Source: Streptomyces griseoluteus (GTDB lineage Bacteria; Actinomycetota; Actinomycetes; Streptomycetales; Streptomycetaceae). Taken from it: a stretch of 50,247 bases of DNA. Positions 37,998 to 47,280 of this stretch are shown here, piece by piece. The DNA lies in the NCBI GenBank assembly GCA_000717735.1, contig JOBE01000052.1, positions 1-50,247 of the forward strand. Reading direction: 5' to 3'. Both the position numbers and the translations under genes were made by a program. The notes beneath the pieces were generated by a model that had not been told where the DNA came from, searched no databases, and saw only the letters and a list, made by a program, of their open reading frames with translations. Every line of letters begins with the position of its first letter. Within the stretch, counting starts at the first letter, position 1.

Positions 37998-38742
37998 CAC
38001 CCAGGCCGAGGCGGACCGGCTGCTCTGGTACGAGCACCTCGACTCCCCCCTCACCGTATGCGACGCCGCTAGTCTGACGGATCGACTCGGCTTCAACATA
38101 AGCGCCTTGGGCGACCCCGACGAATGGGTGCTGGGCCACCGCTTTGTCGGCGCTCCCGCTCTGGAGGCGGCGACCGTCCTTTACCTGACGCGGCGGTCCG
38201 GCGAACCTGGCGTGCGCTTCGACCTCAGGACCACAGCCGCCACCCCGCCGGACACGGCCGAACTCCATGAGCTTGTCAAGCAGTACATCCGCGAATTCAC
38301 CCCGGTCTCCGAGGTATGGCGGCAGCAATCCGGCGGTAGCTCCGGCGATCAGCCAGCCACGGCATACACCCGCCGCTTCGTGGTGGTCGACTACCGCGCC
38401 CAACAGGCCGCTCTCGGCAGCCAGGACGTCGCGCTGGCTCGCGCCGCTCGCATCGCCTCCCGGCTCGACTTCGAGGTCCCCGAGTTTGCCGCAGTCGGCC
38501 TGAGTGGCAACGCCCACCTCGATCTGTTGTTCCCCGCAGACGGTCCGCCGGAACTCACCGTGGCCGTAGGGCTCAGCGAGCCGATGGACGAGGACCGGGT
38601 CCAGCGGCTTCGCGTCCGCGCCGAGATCGGCGACCAGTCGGTCAAACGACCCTTCAGCTCTGCCGGCATTGCAACCATTAAGACCCTCGACACCGACCCC
38701 CGAACCGACCTGCTTCACCTCACGTTCGAGGTGACGCCCTGA
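37990..38742 (+). CDS. unknown protein, second gene of CHAT operon
   Basis: A 250-residue protein from the GTG at 37990 (VSDTQAEADRLLWYEHL), which overlaps the end of the first gene by 8 bases; a GCGGGG site lies just upstream. An in-frame ATG at 37897 lies deep inside the first gene and is rejected. No domain recognised. It appears mixed alpha/beta with no signal peptide or membrane helix, and only one cysteine. Blocks worth noting are VVVDYRAQQAALGSQDVALARAARIASRLDFEVPEF and the acidic C-terminus. The tight overlap with both neighbours says that it works with them, probably in stoichiometric amounts. Confidence 0.7.
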   Translation: MSDTQAEADRLLWYEHLDSPLTVCDAASLTDRLGFNISALGDPDEWVLGHRFVGAPALEAATVLYLTRRSGEPGVRFDLRTTAATPPDTAELHELVKQYIREFTPVSEVWRQQSGGSSGDQPATAYTRRFVVVDYRAQQAALGSQDVALARAARIASRLDFEVPEFAAVGLSGNAHLDLLFPADGPPELTVAVGLSEPMDEDRVQRLRVRAEIGDQSVKRPFSSAGIATIKTLDTDPRTDLLHLTFEVTP

Positions 38743-41700
38743 CCGAACACGAAGCAGCTGGCCAGCGGCGGATCGTCCCGAAGCCACAGGCACGCCCCGG
38801 TCTGGTCGACCAGCTCCAGACCCTCCCCCTCAACGCTGCCGCCACGCTCCTGCGCACCCGCGCGCCGCAGTCGCTGCTCCATCTCCTCATCGCCCTGGTC
38901 AGAGCCAACGAGCACCGGCTGAGCGAGCTCCTCGCGCGTAGGGACATCGCCCGCCTGCTGGACGAGGTGACGCGACAGCTGGAACTGCGCTCGCCGGGGC
39001 GGGTGTTTGCGGACCAGGGAGAGGCTCTGCTGGCGATCTCGGTCGCGTTGATCGCCAACCTGAACAGGAACGGCGTCACTTACAGGCACAGTCGCATCAT
39101 CTCCCGGTTTGTGAAACTCCACTCTGAAGAAACTCAGTTCGACTTCTACGCGGCCCTGCTCGACGCGATCCGCACCGAACCGCATTGTTCGCGCATCACC
39201 CGCAAGGGGGGCCTGTATTACCTCTACATCGCTGCGGCGGACGCTGCGTTCGACGCCGGGCTGCGAGACCTGGCTCTTGAGTGGTGCTGCGAGGCCTGGG
39301 AGCTCGTTGAGTTTCTTGCCGACAACCCGAGTGATGCGAAGGCGCGGCTCACTGGGCGGATTCGTTTCGCTACCTACGTTGCCTATGCCAGCCGCGAACG
39401 GGTCGCCGCGCTAGAGGGCGAGGCCCACGCCGGCATTGAGCGTGAGCTGCGCAACGCCCTGCGCTTCGAGCCCGCTGATGGCCGCGTGCTGCACCTCCGG
39501 GCGGCGTTGGCCCGGGTGACCCTCATTAGAACAGCTGACTCCAAGAAACTGCGGGGCCGAATCACCGCAGCGGAGGAACGAGTCCAACTCCTCCAACAAG
39601 CCCTGGCCGACGCATTCGGTGTCGCCTGCACCGACGGTCTTCTCGATGTGGCGGCGCTCGAAGCCGCGGCTGACAACAGCTCATCCGATGAGCGGTTGGC
39701 CCTCGGCCGGGTCCTAGTAGAGCTCGCAGGGTCGTACTCGCGAATGGGTGACGGTGTACGGGCCTCCTGGTACGTCGGCGAGTCTCGTCGGTTCGACTTG
39801 TCCCACCGCAACCTGCTCGACGCCGACATCGCGCTGGGCCTGGCGACTACGGACATGGCCCTGACTGTTCGGCTCTGCGAGCAGTTCGCCCGGACGCATG
39901 TCGCAGGCAGCCTCGCCATGCTTTCGGACCATCAGCGCTGCCGGGTACTGGGCCGCTACTCTGCGGTCGCCTACAAGCTCGCCAATATGCTGAAGACCAA
40001 CCAGGAGTACTCGGGCGCGGCGTTCTGGCGGCTTCAGGCGGAGTACTGGGACCTTGAGAAGCACGAACGGGTGTCCCGGTGGATGGGGCAGTACAGTTCG
40101 GCAGCGCCTGTTGAGCCGGGTGTCCCTGCTGCTCTTGGTAGCGGGGCGCCCGACCTGTCCGCCGCGTCCAGCGAGCAACTGGCTGCCGCCTATACCGCTC
40201 ACGTCCGGGAACTCCAGCAGCGACTCAGGAAGCCCACACCTGTTAACGAGGAGGCCTGCGCCAGGCGGAGGGAGCGCGCGCGGCCTATGACCGCTCAGCT
40301 GCGCAACGCCGCCGGGGCGGCTGACGAAGGGCCCTTGGAGAAGCCTGTCGCCGCGCGACCCGACGACGTCACGGAGGACACGGAGGAGGCCCATGCGAGC
40401 TGTGTCACCTGGGCACCCGCCACGTCTGCTGACGACTCAACAGGCGACCGCGCCCGGTCGGTGGGGGAGAACCTCGGCGAGCGGCTGCAGGACATTGGCC
40501 GCCTCGTCGCCGAGGAGGACGTCAACAAGCTCATCAGCCTGCTGTGGGATGTCGGCCAGAGTCCGTGCCTGGTGATCGACACGGACCTTGGACGGGAAAT
40601 CCGCGAAAGGCTCACAACCGTTGTCGAGTGGAAGCCTCACGTCTTCGAGGCCGTGGCGCCATCTCTCCTCGACCGTGACCTGCAAGGCCCGCGTCTGCTG
40701 ACACTGTCCCTTCGCGTCGCGACCATCATCGCCCAGACCTACCTGCCTCACCGCGCGATCTCGTTGCTGCTAGAGCTGAGCCAGCGCCCCGAACTCGAGC
40801 TCCCGGAGCGGCTCGAATGCGTCGAGAAGGCGCTGGCGACAGCCCAGGCCCAGGGCCGGTTCGCACTGGAGCTGCGGTCGTTCCGCTTCTGGTTATGTCT
40901 CCTCGACGAGCTGCGGGGGCCGATCAGCGACGAGCTGATCACAGAGGCATTGTCCGATCTGCTGCAGCGCTACAACGAGTCGACGGAACGCCTCGGCATC
41001 TCCGGAGTCTTCGACCGTGCATTCGCTCTGGCGGCCGAACTGGCCGACCTGGCTGAGTCGTTGGTTAAGTCAGGCCGCCACCGACTGGCCTTCCAGGCGA
41101 GTGTCCTCGCGCAGGGGCGGATCACCTGGGCACTGGAGCAGAACCCTGAGTCGGTGGAGGAGCTCAACGACGCAATGAAGGTGCGCACCTCGGACGACGA
41201 GGTCGACCTGCACCACTTCTACGCCACAGTCCTCGCCCGCATCCACTCCTCATCCACCGCTTCCCGCGAGCTTCCAGTGTCCACGGAGATGCGGCTGGCG
41301 GACGACGACCGCGGTGACGGAGCCACGGCTACTGTCCGGATCGTGAGACCGTCCTCAGGCTGCGTCTGGGCGATTGGCAGAGCTGCCGGCGCAACCTATT
41401 TCGCCGTCCCGCTGCACACCACCGCCGACTACCTGGCCGCCCTCGCCGAGTCGGTCTGGTTTTGGATGCGCGACCGCACCCAACCAAACCAGCGTGACTA
41501 CTACTTCCGCCGGCTCTGGGACACCTGTGTCGCCCCGCTCTGGCCCTGGCTGGCTGGCGCCGCGCGCGTCACCTTCGCGTTCCACGACAGGATTCCATTC
41601 CTCCCGCTCCACGGCGCACTGGGCCCGGACGGCTTCCTCGGTGTTACCCTGCCCGTCGGCTATGAGATCCAGCCTGGCGGTCCACACCCCCTTGCCCCCA

Positions 41701-42293
41701 CCACTGCCGCCTCCAGCCTGGACGCCGCGGTCCTCGGCTGGGACCCCCAGACCGTTTCCGACCAGGAAGTGGCCGCCGTCACCGGTGTCATCGATGGCGC
41801 GCTAACGGTTGTCACCACAGGCGACGCGCACTCGGCGGTCACCGACGTCATTCTCAATCCCGATCGGGATCTCGCCGTCCTCCACGTCGCCGGGCACGGC
41901 CACCTGCGCAGCTACCCGCACGCCATGCACTCCTCCGTCGAGTTGGCGCCCTCCGTTACTATTACTGCCCACGACCTCGTCACCTCCGGCTGCCATTGCC
42001 GCTTCGTCTTCCTCAACGTCTGCAGCGTCGGCCACAGCGAGACCACGGCCGGCGACTCCTACGGGTTTGCCCTCGCTGTCCGCTCCCGCGGCACCCAGGC
42101 CTTCCTCGCCCCTGCGACCTACGTCTCACCCGAGGACGCCAAGACATTCGCCACCCTCTTCTATACAGCCGCCCTTCGCCACGACACGACTCGGGCCGTC
42201 CACCAGGTGGTGCGCGAACTCGTCGCCAGCGGTGCCACACCGGACGCGTGGATGCCGTACGCGCTCTTCGGATGGCTGCCGAGCCTCCTCTGA
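38739..42293 (+). CDS. CHAT-domain peptidase protein with long helical N-terminal region
   Basis: A protein of 1108 residues from the GTG at 38967, or 1184 from a CTG at 38739. The CTG is preferred: the frame is open and coding-like in the gap, a GAGGTGA site lies 5 bases upstream, and CTGA would couple it to the previous stop. The first about 850 residues are mostly helical, TPR-like (for example LALGRVLVELAGSYSRMGDGVRASWYVG). The last about 250 are a CHAT (caspase HetF-associated) protease: His in VLHVAGHGHLRS (codon at 41895) and Cys in FLNVCSVGHSET (codon at 42021). CHAT proteases with TPR regions act as regulated effectors in bacterial conflict systems. The trigger and substrate are unknown. 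Confidence 0.87.
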   Translation: MTEHEAAGQRRIVPKPQARPGLVDQLQTLPLNAAATLLRTRAPQSLLHLLIALVRANEHRLSELLARRDIARLLDEVTRQLELRSPGRVFADQGEALLAISVALIANLNRNGVTYRHSRIISRFVKLHSEETQFDFYAALLDAIRTEPHCSRITRKGGLYYLYIAAADAAFDAGLRDLALEWCCEAWELVEFLADNPSDAKARLTGRIRFATYVAYASRERVAALEGEAHAGIERELRNALRFEPADGRVLHLRAALARVTLIRTADSKKLRGRITAAEERVQLLQQALADAFGVACTDGLLDVAALEAAADNSSSDERLALGRVLVELAGSYSRMGDGVRASWYVGESRRFDLSHRNLLDADIALGLATTDMALTVRLCEQFARTHVAGSLAMLSDHQRCRVLGRYSAVAYKLANMLKTNQEYSGAAFWRLQAEYWDLEKHERVSRWMGQYSSAAPVEPGVPAALGSGAPDLSAASSEQLAAAYTAHVRELQQRLRKPTPVNEEACARRRERARPMTAQLRNAAGAADEGPLEKPVAARPDDVTEDTEEAHASCVTWAPATSADDSTGDRARSVGENLGERLQDIGRLVAEEDVNKLISLLWDVGQSPCLVIDTDLGREIRERLTTVVEWKPHVFEAVAPSLLDRDLQGPRLLTLSLRVATIIAQTYLPHRAISLLLELSQRPELELPERLECVEKALATAQAQGRFALELRSFRFWLCLLDELRGPISDELITEALSDLLQRYNESTERLGISGVFDRAFALAAELADLAESLVKSGRHRLAFQASVLAQGRITWALEQNPESVEELNDAMKVRTSDDEVDLHHFYATVLARIHSSSTASRELPVSTEMRLADDDRGDGATATVRIVRPSSGCVWAIGRAAGATYFAVPLHTTADYLAALAESVWFWMRDRTQPNQRDYYFRRLWDTCVAPLWPWLAGAARVTFAFHDRIPFLPLHGALGPDGFLGVTLPVGYEIQPGGPHPLAPTTAASSLDAAVLGWDPQTVSDQEVAAVTGVIDGALTVVTTGDAHSAVTDVILNPDRDLAVLHVAGHGHLRSYPHAMHSSVELAPSVTITAHDLVTSGCHCRFVFLNVCSVGHSETTAGDSYGFALAVRSRGTQAFLAPATYVSPEDAKTFATLFYTAALRHDTTRAVHQVVRELVASGATPDAWMPYALFGWLPSLL

Positions 42294-43460
42294 GGAGCGG
42301 TCGAACCCCGTCGACGTTCTCGAGCGGGGCACCACTGGGTTCAGAGTGTCCCGAACCACGGCTCTGGCAGCGGCACCAGAAAGATCATGCTATCGCCGGG
42401 CAGGCGGGCAGTCTCCACGCACAGGGTGGGCCTGCAGTCAGCCGATCCAGCGCGCGGCACAAGATCGACAGGGGTGGCCGTCATGAGGGTGGGGAAGCTT
42501 CGTGCGACCACATGCGACCACCACGCTCCTCACACCGGCCGGGACCAGTGAGTTTCCCTTGGCCGGGCGCCAAGGGCAGCCACGGGCAGCGCGTTGAACC
42601 AGCTCGCGGGGCGCCCAGCAGATTCATAGTCTGCTGGCGGTACAGGAAGCTTGATCGGTTTGACCGGCGAAAACGCGCGTCGTGGGGTCTTCGGTCGGCA
42701 TTTGGTCCGGGAATGGCCCGGATCTCGGTGGATCGGCCCGGAGCGAGGGTGACGGGTCTATCCCGGCGTGCCCTGGGCGCCGAGTTCGTGGGTGTTGTCG
42801 GGGACGGCTGCTCCGGAGTCGGTCAGGCGGGGGCTTGGGTGGTGAAGGCGCGATGAAGGCCGCCAGCCGCCGCAAGGCGGGGGCAGTGATCGCGGCGATC
42901 AGGTGCCTCGCGCAGCTCCTCGTCGACCCATACCCCGAGCCCCAGGTGCGCGGCCGTGTCGGTCTGCAGCCGCCCCGCAGCCGACGTGCACGCCAAGGCG
43001 GCGGGCGAGCTGGCTGGTGGCGGCCACCGCATCGTCGCCCCCGCCACCGCGGCCAGCGTGTTCCGGCCAGCCGGCTCCAAGAGCATGGCGAGCGAGCGTC
43101 GGCGCGCCGGTGCAGCACGACCGCGCCACGGCCCGCCCAGGCCGCGAACGCGTTGGGCTCATGGACGTTGCCTGGTGCGGGAACGAGATCTTGAGCACGG
43201 CGGCTGAGCCGACCCCACTGCGCACTGGAACTACGACCGAGACCTGTCCGTGGAGGGACGGTGCTGTGGGGGTGAGGCGAGACCCCCTCAGCCCTCCCAG
43301 CCAAACCGCACCGGCGGCACCCATGCCCCGCCCATGGATCTGCCTCTCCATCTGCAGATTCATGGCTCGGCTCACCACGGACCGCTGCTCAGCGCTGGGG
43401 CAATCTCGGGTGCCCCCCCGTGACCAGCCCACGGGGCGCTGCTTGAAACCGCTGATGTCG
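42294..43460. other. gene-poor stretch with a relic of an integrase upstream region
   Basis: 1167 bases without a gene I can support; several open frames exist on both strands but they are Arg/Pro-rich shadows with no ribosome sites. The clear structure is at 42504-42562, which repeats the int-upstream sequence of 37013-37071, including the paired GCGACCAC motifs and the TTTCCCTTG block. This suggests an old element junction or a deletion remnant. Confidence 0.5.
42504..42562. repeat. copy of the integrase upstream region inside the island
   Basis: GCGACCAC at 42504-42511 and 42514-42521, then CACG, a diverged 25-base middle with ACCAG, and GTTTCCCTTG, all in the same order and spacing as at 37013-37071. 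Similarity ends abruptly on both sides. Confidence 0.75.
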
Positions 43461-43688
43461 TCACGTGTCTGTCCTGCCGGTGATTTCGGGCCGCTGTCGG
43501 ACAGCGAGGCCCTCTTCCGTGGGGTGAGAGGTAAACGAGCGGCGGGCGATGTTGCGAAGTTCGGCGACGGCCTGGACCAGCACCGCACAGGCGCGTACGA
43601 CTTCGGCGGCGGCGGCAGGCAGGCGGGCGGCGGCTCCGAGGAGGACGACGAGGCTGCCGATGGCGGCGAGGATGGTGGTGGCGTCCAT
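43461..43688 (-). CDS. small single-helix membrane protein
   Basis: A 75-residue protein beginning MDATTILAAIGSLVVLLGAA. The N-terminus is one hydrophobic segment of about 20 residues followed by an Ala/Val-rich amphipathic stretch and a charged C-terminal tail. A strong AGAGGAG ribosome site lies 7 bases before the ATG at 43688, which is the main reason for calling it real; the longer in-frame ORF upstream is rejected. No known family. It is divergent from the HTH/P-loop repeat gene, 172 bases away. Could be a holin-like or membrane-anchor protein, but nothing specific supports that. Confidence 0.55.
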   Translation of the reverse strand: MDATTILAAIGSLVVLLGAAARLPAAAAEVVRACAVLVQAVAELRNIARRSFTSHPTEEGLAVRQRPEITGRTDT

Positions 43689-43860
43689 GGTGCGGCTCCT
43701 CTGAGTTTGGCGGCGGGCTCTGCCGGACTCCAAGTGAGCCGCCCTGCGCGGGTTTCCGTCGCCAGGGCTCTGCCGTTTCGGGACACCGTGGCTGGTGGAG
43801 GCGATAAATTTGGTTTCCGGTCCCGATCCGGCGGGTCCGCCGGAATGAGAGGGGCCCGTC

Positions 43861-46770
43861 TTGGGGCAGGCGGTCGATCCGTGGGAGTTCTTCGCGGCGA
43901 GACTGAAGGAGCTGCTGACTGCTTCGGGCTTGTCACAGATCAAGGCAGCCGAGTTAGCCAGCAGCCGTGTGGTCTCTCCCGGCTCTAGGCCCGTCACGAT
44001 CAAGAACAGGCAGGTAAGCGCCTGGGCTACGTGTACGAACCGGCCGTCGTTGGCAGCCCTGAGACAGTTAGTAAGGGTTCTCATCGAGCATGCACGTCGG
44101 ATCGATGAGCGCCTGGTGGTCGAGGGCAGGCAAGTCCGGCCGCACTCGGCGGGGCTGCTCGAAGAGGCGAGGTGGCCGAATTGGCTGCTGGCGGCACAGA
44201 GTGCGGCGGCCCCCGCTCACCTGCCGACGGTACGCGACGCTGACCCCACGGGTCTCGGCGTTCACCGCGCTACCGCCAACAGCCTCGACAGCGTTCTGCC
44301 CGAATCGCATCAGGCACTGTTGACTCCCTACCTCATGCGCGAGCACGACCGCCAGCTGCGTCAGTATTTAACTGCCGCCGCCCGCGGCGGGCCGTCGGTC
44401 TTCGCCCTCTTGGTCGGCGAGTCGACCACTGGCAAGACCCGGGCCTTGTACGAGGCGGTGCTCGACCAGGCACCCGGCCACGCGCTATTGCACCCTGCCG
44501 ACGCCGAGGATCTCCAGCAACTGCTGGCCGAAGGTGCGATCGTGGCAGGCACAGTGCTCTGGCTCAACGAGACGCAGCGCTACCTTCAAGGGGAAGCTGG
44601 CCCTGCGATCGCCAAGCGGCTCATCCACTGCCTGACCCAGGTGTCGGGCGTCGTGATGGTCGGCGCGATGTGGCGCACCCCGTACTTCACCGACCTCACC
44701 GCCCAGGGCCGCACTCGCGATCTCGGTCCCACCCGCGACCTTCTTCGCGACCATGCTCTGCTCGTGGACGTACCCGACGCCCTCAGCCCTGCCCAGTGCG
44801 ATGAACTCCGTGCTCTAGCGGTCAGCTTAGGAGAGCGAACAGACAGCCGGGTTATCGACGCCCTCGATGCCGGCAGCAACGAGGACGGCAGGGTGATTCA
44901 GCATCTGAGTGGTGGTCCCGAGCTTCTGGCCGCCTACCGCAACCGAACTCTGTTCACTCCTGTCGAGCACGCGTTGATCACAGCCGCACTCGACGCTCGC
45001 CGCCTCGGCCACACCCAGCCGATCCCCGTCGAGCTGCTCGCTGAGGCCGCAGACGACCACCTAACGGCCCGCACACGACCGAGCGAGGCTGACTGGGCCA
45101 CCACTGCGCTGAACGATCTAACCTGCGGATACCGCCGGAGTGATCCGCAGGACCGAACCGACATCCGCCACACCCTCACCGCCTTGACTAGACACATCGC
45201 CCGATCCGGCACTCCGCCCTCCTTCGAACCGGCCGACTACCTCGATCAACACACGCGTCATGACCGGCACGACAAGCCAGGACAGCCTGCACTCTGGCAT
45301 GCCTTGATCAGCCACACAACCGACCCCACTGACCTCCACCGCCTCGCACAAGCCGCTCAAAACCGGGGACTTTTCAAATCAGCAGTCAGCCTCTACCGCA
45401 AGGCAGTCCTGGCAGGACAACCAGAGAGCGCTGCAGATCTCATTCAGCTCATCGCCAGTCGGCGCCTTGACCCCGACCAGCGTGCAATGCGCTGGGTTGG
45501 CACCCACGCGGACCTGACCAATCCGGCAGGCATTGCCGAACTGTTGTCAGCACTGGCGGAGGCGGGGGCGAAGGAGGCGGTGCAACAGCTGCTGGCACGG
45601 CAACCCGCCACCCACGCCGACCTGACCGATTTGTGGGACGTTGGTCGCCTCGTGTCGGCACTGGGGAAGGCAGGAGCGAAGGAGGCAGTACTGCAACTGT
45701 CGGCTCGGACAGCTCAAGCAGACCTGACCGATCCGGCCGATGTCGGCCACCTGCTGTCGAAACTAAGGGAGGCGGGGGCGAAGGGGGCGGTGCAGCAGCT
45801 GCTGGCGCGGCAACCCGCCAGGCACGCCGACTTGACCGATGGTTGGGGTGTCGGAGTCCTTCTGGCTGCGCTGAAGGAAGGAGGGGCGAAGGAAGCGACC
45901 CAAGAGCTGGCCGCGCGAGCTGCCGCCGACGCAGAGCTGTCTCACCAAAACGTGATCTCCCTCCTCCATGGGCTAAAGGAGGCAGGGGCGGAGGAAGCTG
46001 CGAAGCAACTGGCGGCCCGAGCCACCGCCGTAGCAGATCTCACCAGCCCAGACGACATCTCCAGCCTGCTGTCGACACTGACGGAGGTAGGGGCGGACGA
46101 GGCCGTAGTACAGCTACTGGCAATGCAACCCGCCACTCACACTGATTTGACCGATCCATGGTGCGTTGCCCGCATGCTGTCGGCACTAAGGCGTGCAGGG
46201 GCCGATGAAGCAGTAGAACAGCTCTTGGCCATGCGACCCACAACCCACGTCAATCTGACTAGTGGATGGGGCGTCGCCCGCCTGTTGGCGGCGCTCAATG
46301 AGGCAGGGGTGAAGGAGGCAGTGCAGCAGCTGTCGGCCCGCGCTGCCGCTGGAGCAGACCTTACCAACCCAGGGGTCACGGCCTTCTTCCTGTCGGAACT
46401 GAAGGAGGTCGGCGCGGAGGACGGCGTGAAGCAGCTACTGGCGCGGCACCCCGCCGCCCATGCCGACCTGTCGAGCCCAGGCGAAATCGCCTTCCTCCTG
46501 TCGGAACTGAAGGAGGTCGGCGCGGAGGACGCGATGCAGCAGCTACTGGCGCGGCAACCTGCCGCCCACGCCGACCTGACGGAGCCAGCCGGAGTCAACA
46601 ATCTGCTGTTGGAACTGAAGGAGGCGGCGCCGGAACAGGAGCAGACACTTCTATTCCGCGCAATGGACGCGGGTACCGCACCTGTCGACGCTTTCCCGCA
46701 GCACGGAAGAGAGACAGATGGCCGTGCTGCAGCACCTTGGACATGGAGCGCATTACATTTCCCGGCATGA
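43861..46770 (+). CDS. HTH and P-loop protein with eleven 36-residue repeats
   Basis: A 969-residue protein from a TTG start with AGAGGGG upstream. Residues 8-75 look like an XRE-type HTH (FFAARLKELLTASGLSQIKAAELAS, then NRQVSAWATCTNRPSLAAL). A P-loop follows (GESTTGKT, 186-193) with a Walker B-like TVLWLNETQRYL (231-242), fitting a STAND-like ATPase. From about residue 540 there are eleven repeats of about 36 residues with the pattern ADLTDP..V..LLSALKEAGAKEAVQQLLAR, probably HEAT/ARM-like helical pairs forming a solenoid. Similar repeats occur in other large Streptomyces ATP-binding proteins. A sensor with an effector or DNA-binding head and a ligand-binding solenoid is plausible. No nuclease or peptidase motif is seen, so the output is unclear. 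Confidence 0.8.
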   Translation: MGQAVDPWEFFAARLKELLTASGLSQIKAAELASSRVVSPGSRPVTIKNRQVSAWATCTNRPSLAALRQLVRVLIEHARRIDERLVVEGRQVRPHSAGLLEEARWPNWLLAAQSAAAPAHLPTVRDADPTGLGVHRATANSLDSVLPESHQALLTPYLMREHDRQLRQYLTAAARGGPSVFALLVGESTTGKTRALYEAVLDQAPGHALLHPADAEDLQQLLAEGAIVAGTVLWLNETQRYLQGEAGPAIAKRLIHCLTQVSGVVMVGAMWRTPYFTDLTAQGRTRDLGPTRDLLRDHALLVDVPDALSPAQCDELRALAVSLGERTDSRVIDALDAGSNEDGRVIQHLSGGPELLAAYRNRTLFTPVEHALITAALDARRLGHTQPIPVELLAEAADDHLTARTRPSEADWATTALNDLTCGYRRSDPQDRTDIRHTLTALTRHIARSGTPPSFEPADYLDQHTRHDRHDKPGQPALWHALISHTTDPTDLHRLAQAAQNRGLFKSAVSLYRKAVLAGQPESAADLIQLIASRRLDPDQRAMRWVGTHADLTNPAGIAELLSALAEAGAKEAVQQLLARQPATHADLTDLWDVGRLVSALGKAGAKEAVLQLSARTAQADLTDPADVGHLLSKLREAGAKGAVQQLLARQPARHADLTDGWGVGVLLAALKEGGAKEATQELAARAAADAELSHQNVISLLHGLKEAGAEEAAKQLAARATAVADLTSPDDISSLLSTLTEVGADEAVVQLLAMQPATHTDLTDPWCVARMLSALRRAGADEAVEQLLAMRPTTHVNLTSGWGVARLLAALNEAGVKEAVQQLSARAAAGADLTNPGVTAFFLSELKEVGAEDGVKQLLARHPAAHADLSSPGEIAFLLSELKEVGAEDAMQQLLARQPAAHADLTEPAGVNNLLLELKEAAPEQEQTLLFRAMDAGTAPVDAFPQHGRETDGRAAAPWTWSALHFPA

Positions 46771-47280
46771 TGTGAGGGGTCTTACGGCATTCGAGGCCGC
46801 TCTCCGCTGGCAGCGGCGGGCGCGGGCAAATCTCACGCCTGGGATTCCTCAGAAGCCTGATCAGCACCGGCCGTTACCCTTCTGCTGTTCAGAACTCAGT
46901 AACCCTCGCCGACGTCGACCCGGTTCAGCAGAGTCCGTGCGGCTCAGCAGAGGAGAGGGAGCCAAGGTTGAGGAGCTGCCGGAGAGCGTGAGGGCGGTCA
47001 GGCGGTCACGCTGGGCGAAGCTGATGACGGCGGCTGGCGTTGATGGGCCTCGTTCTGGTTGGGCCTGGACCCGACCGAATGCGCGCGCCGCACAGGCGCA
47101 GTAGCGAGGCTCTCGTCCGGCACTACGCCAAGTTCCTCGCCGGCGTTCAGGAGCACGTCAACGCTTGATCGAGCAGTCCACGCAACGGTTGGACCAGCGT
47201 GGGGGAATCCCCAGTCGACGGCTGCGGATCGGATTTGCCATTGGTCGTGAGCTGACCGGGAGTCCCACGCCTGCTGTGGC
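46771..47280. other. gap with a possible degenerate recombinase tail
   Basis: 510 bases with no intact gene. From 47079 to about 47210 the plus strand reads MRAPHRRSSEALVRHYAKFLAG, then QEHVNA and a stop; a one-base shift continues LIEQSTQRLDQR. The pattern of a conserved His-x-x-x-Tyr-like RHYAKFL followed by an amphipathic tail resembles the C-terminus of tyrosine recombinases, now broken. Weak support. Confidence 0.3.

Noticed and set aside
42624..43304. Minus-strand frame of 226 codons in the island gap
   Set aside because: No ribosome site, Arg/Pro-rich, no recognisable motif, and overlaps equally long frames on the other strand.
45500..46640. Repetitive DNA considered as a CRISPR-like array
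   Set aside because: The repeats are imperfect, about 108 bp long, in frame and encode a protein solenoid; no short identical repeats with unique spacers.
46718..47104. 128-codon plus-strand frame after the repeat protein
   Set aside because: Starts inside the previous gene, has no domain and appears to read through a degraded region.
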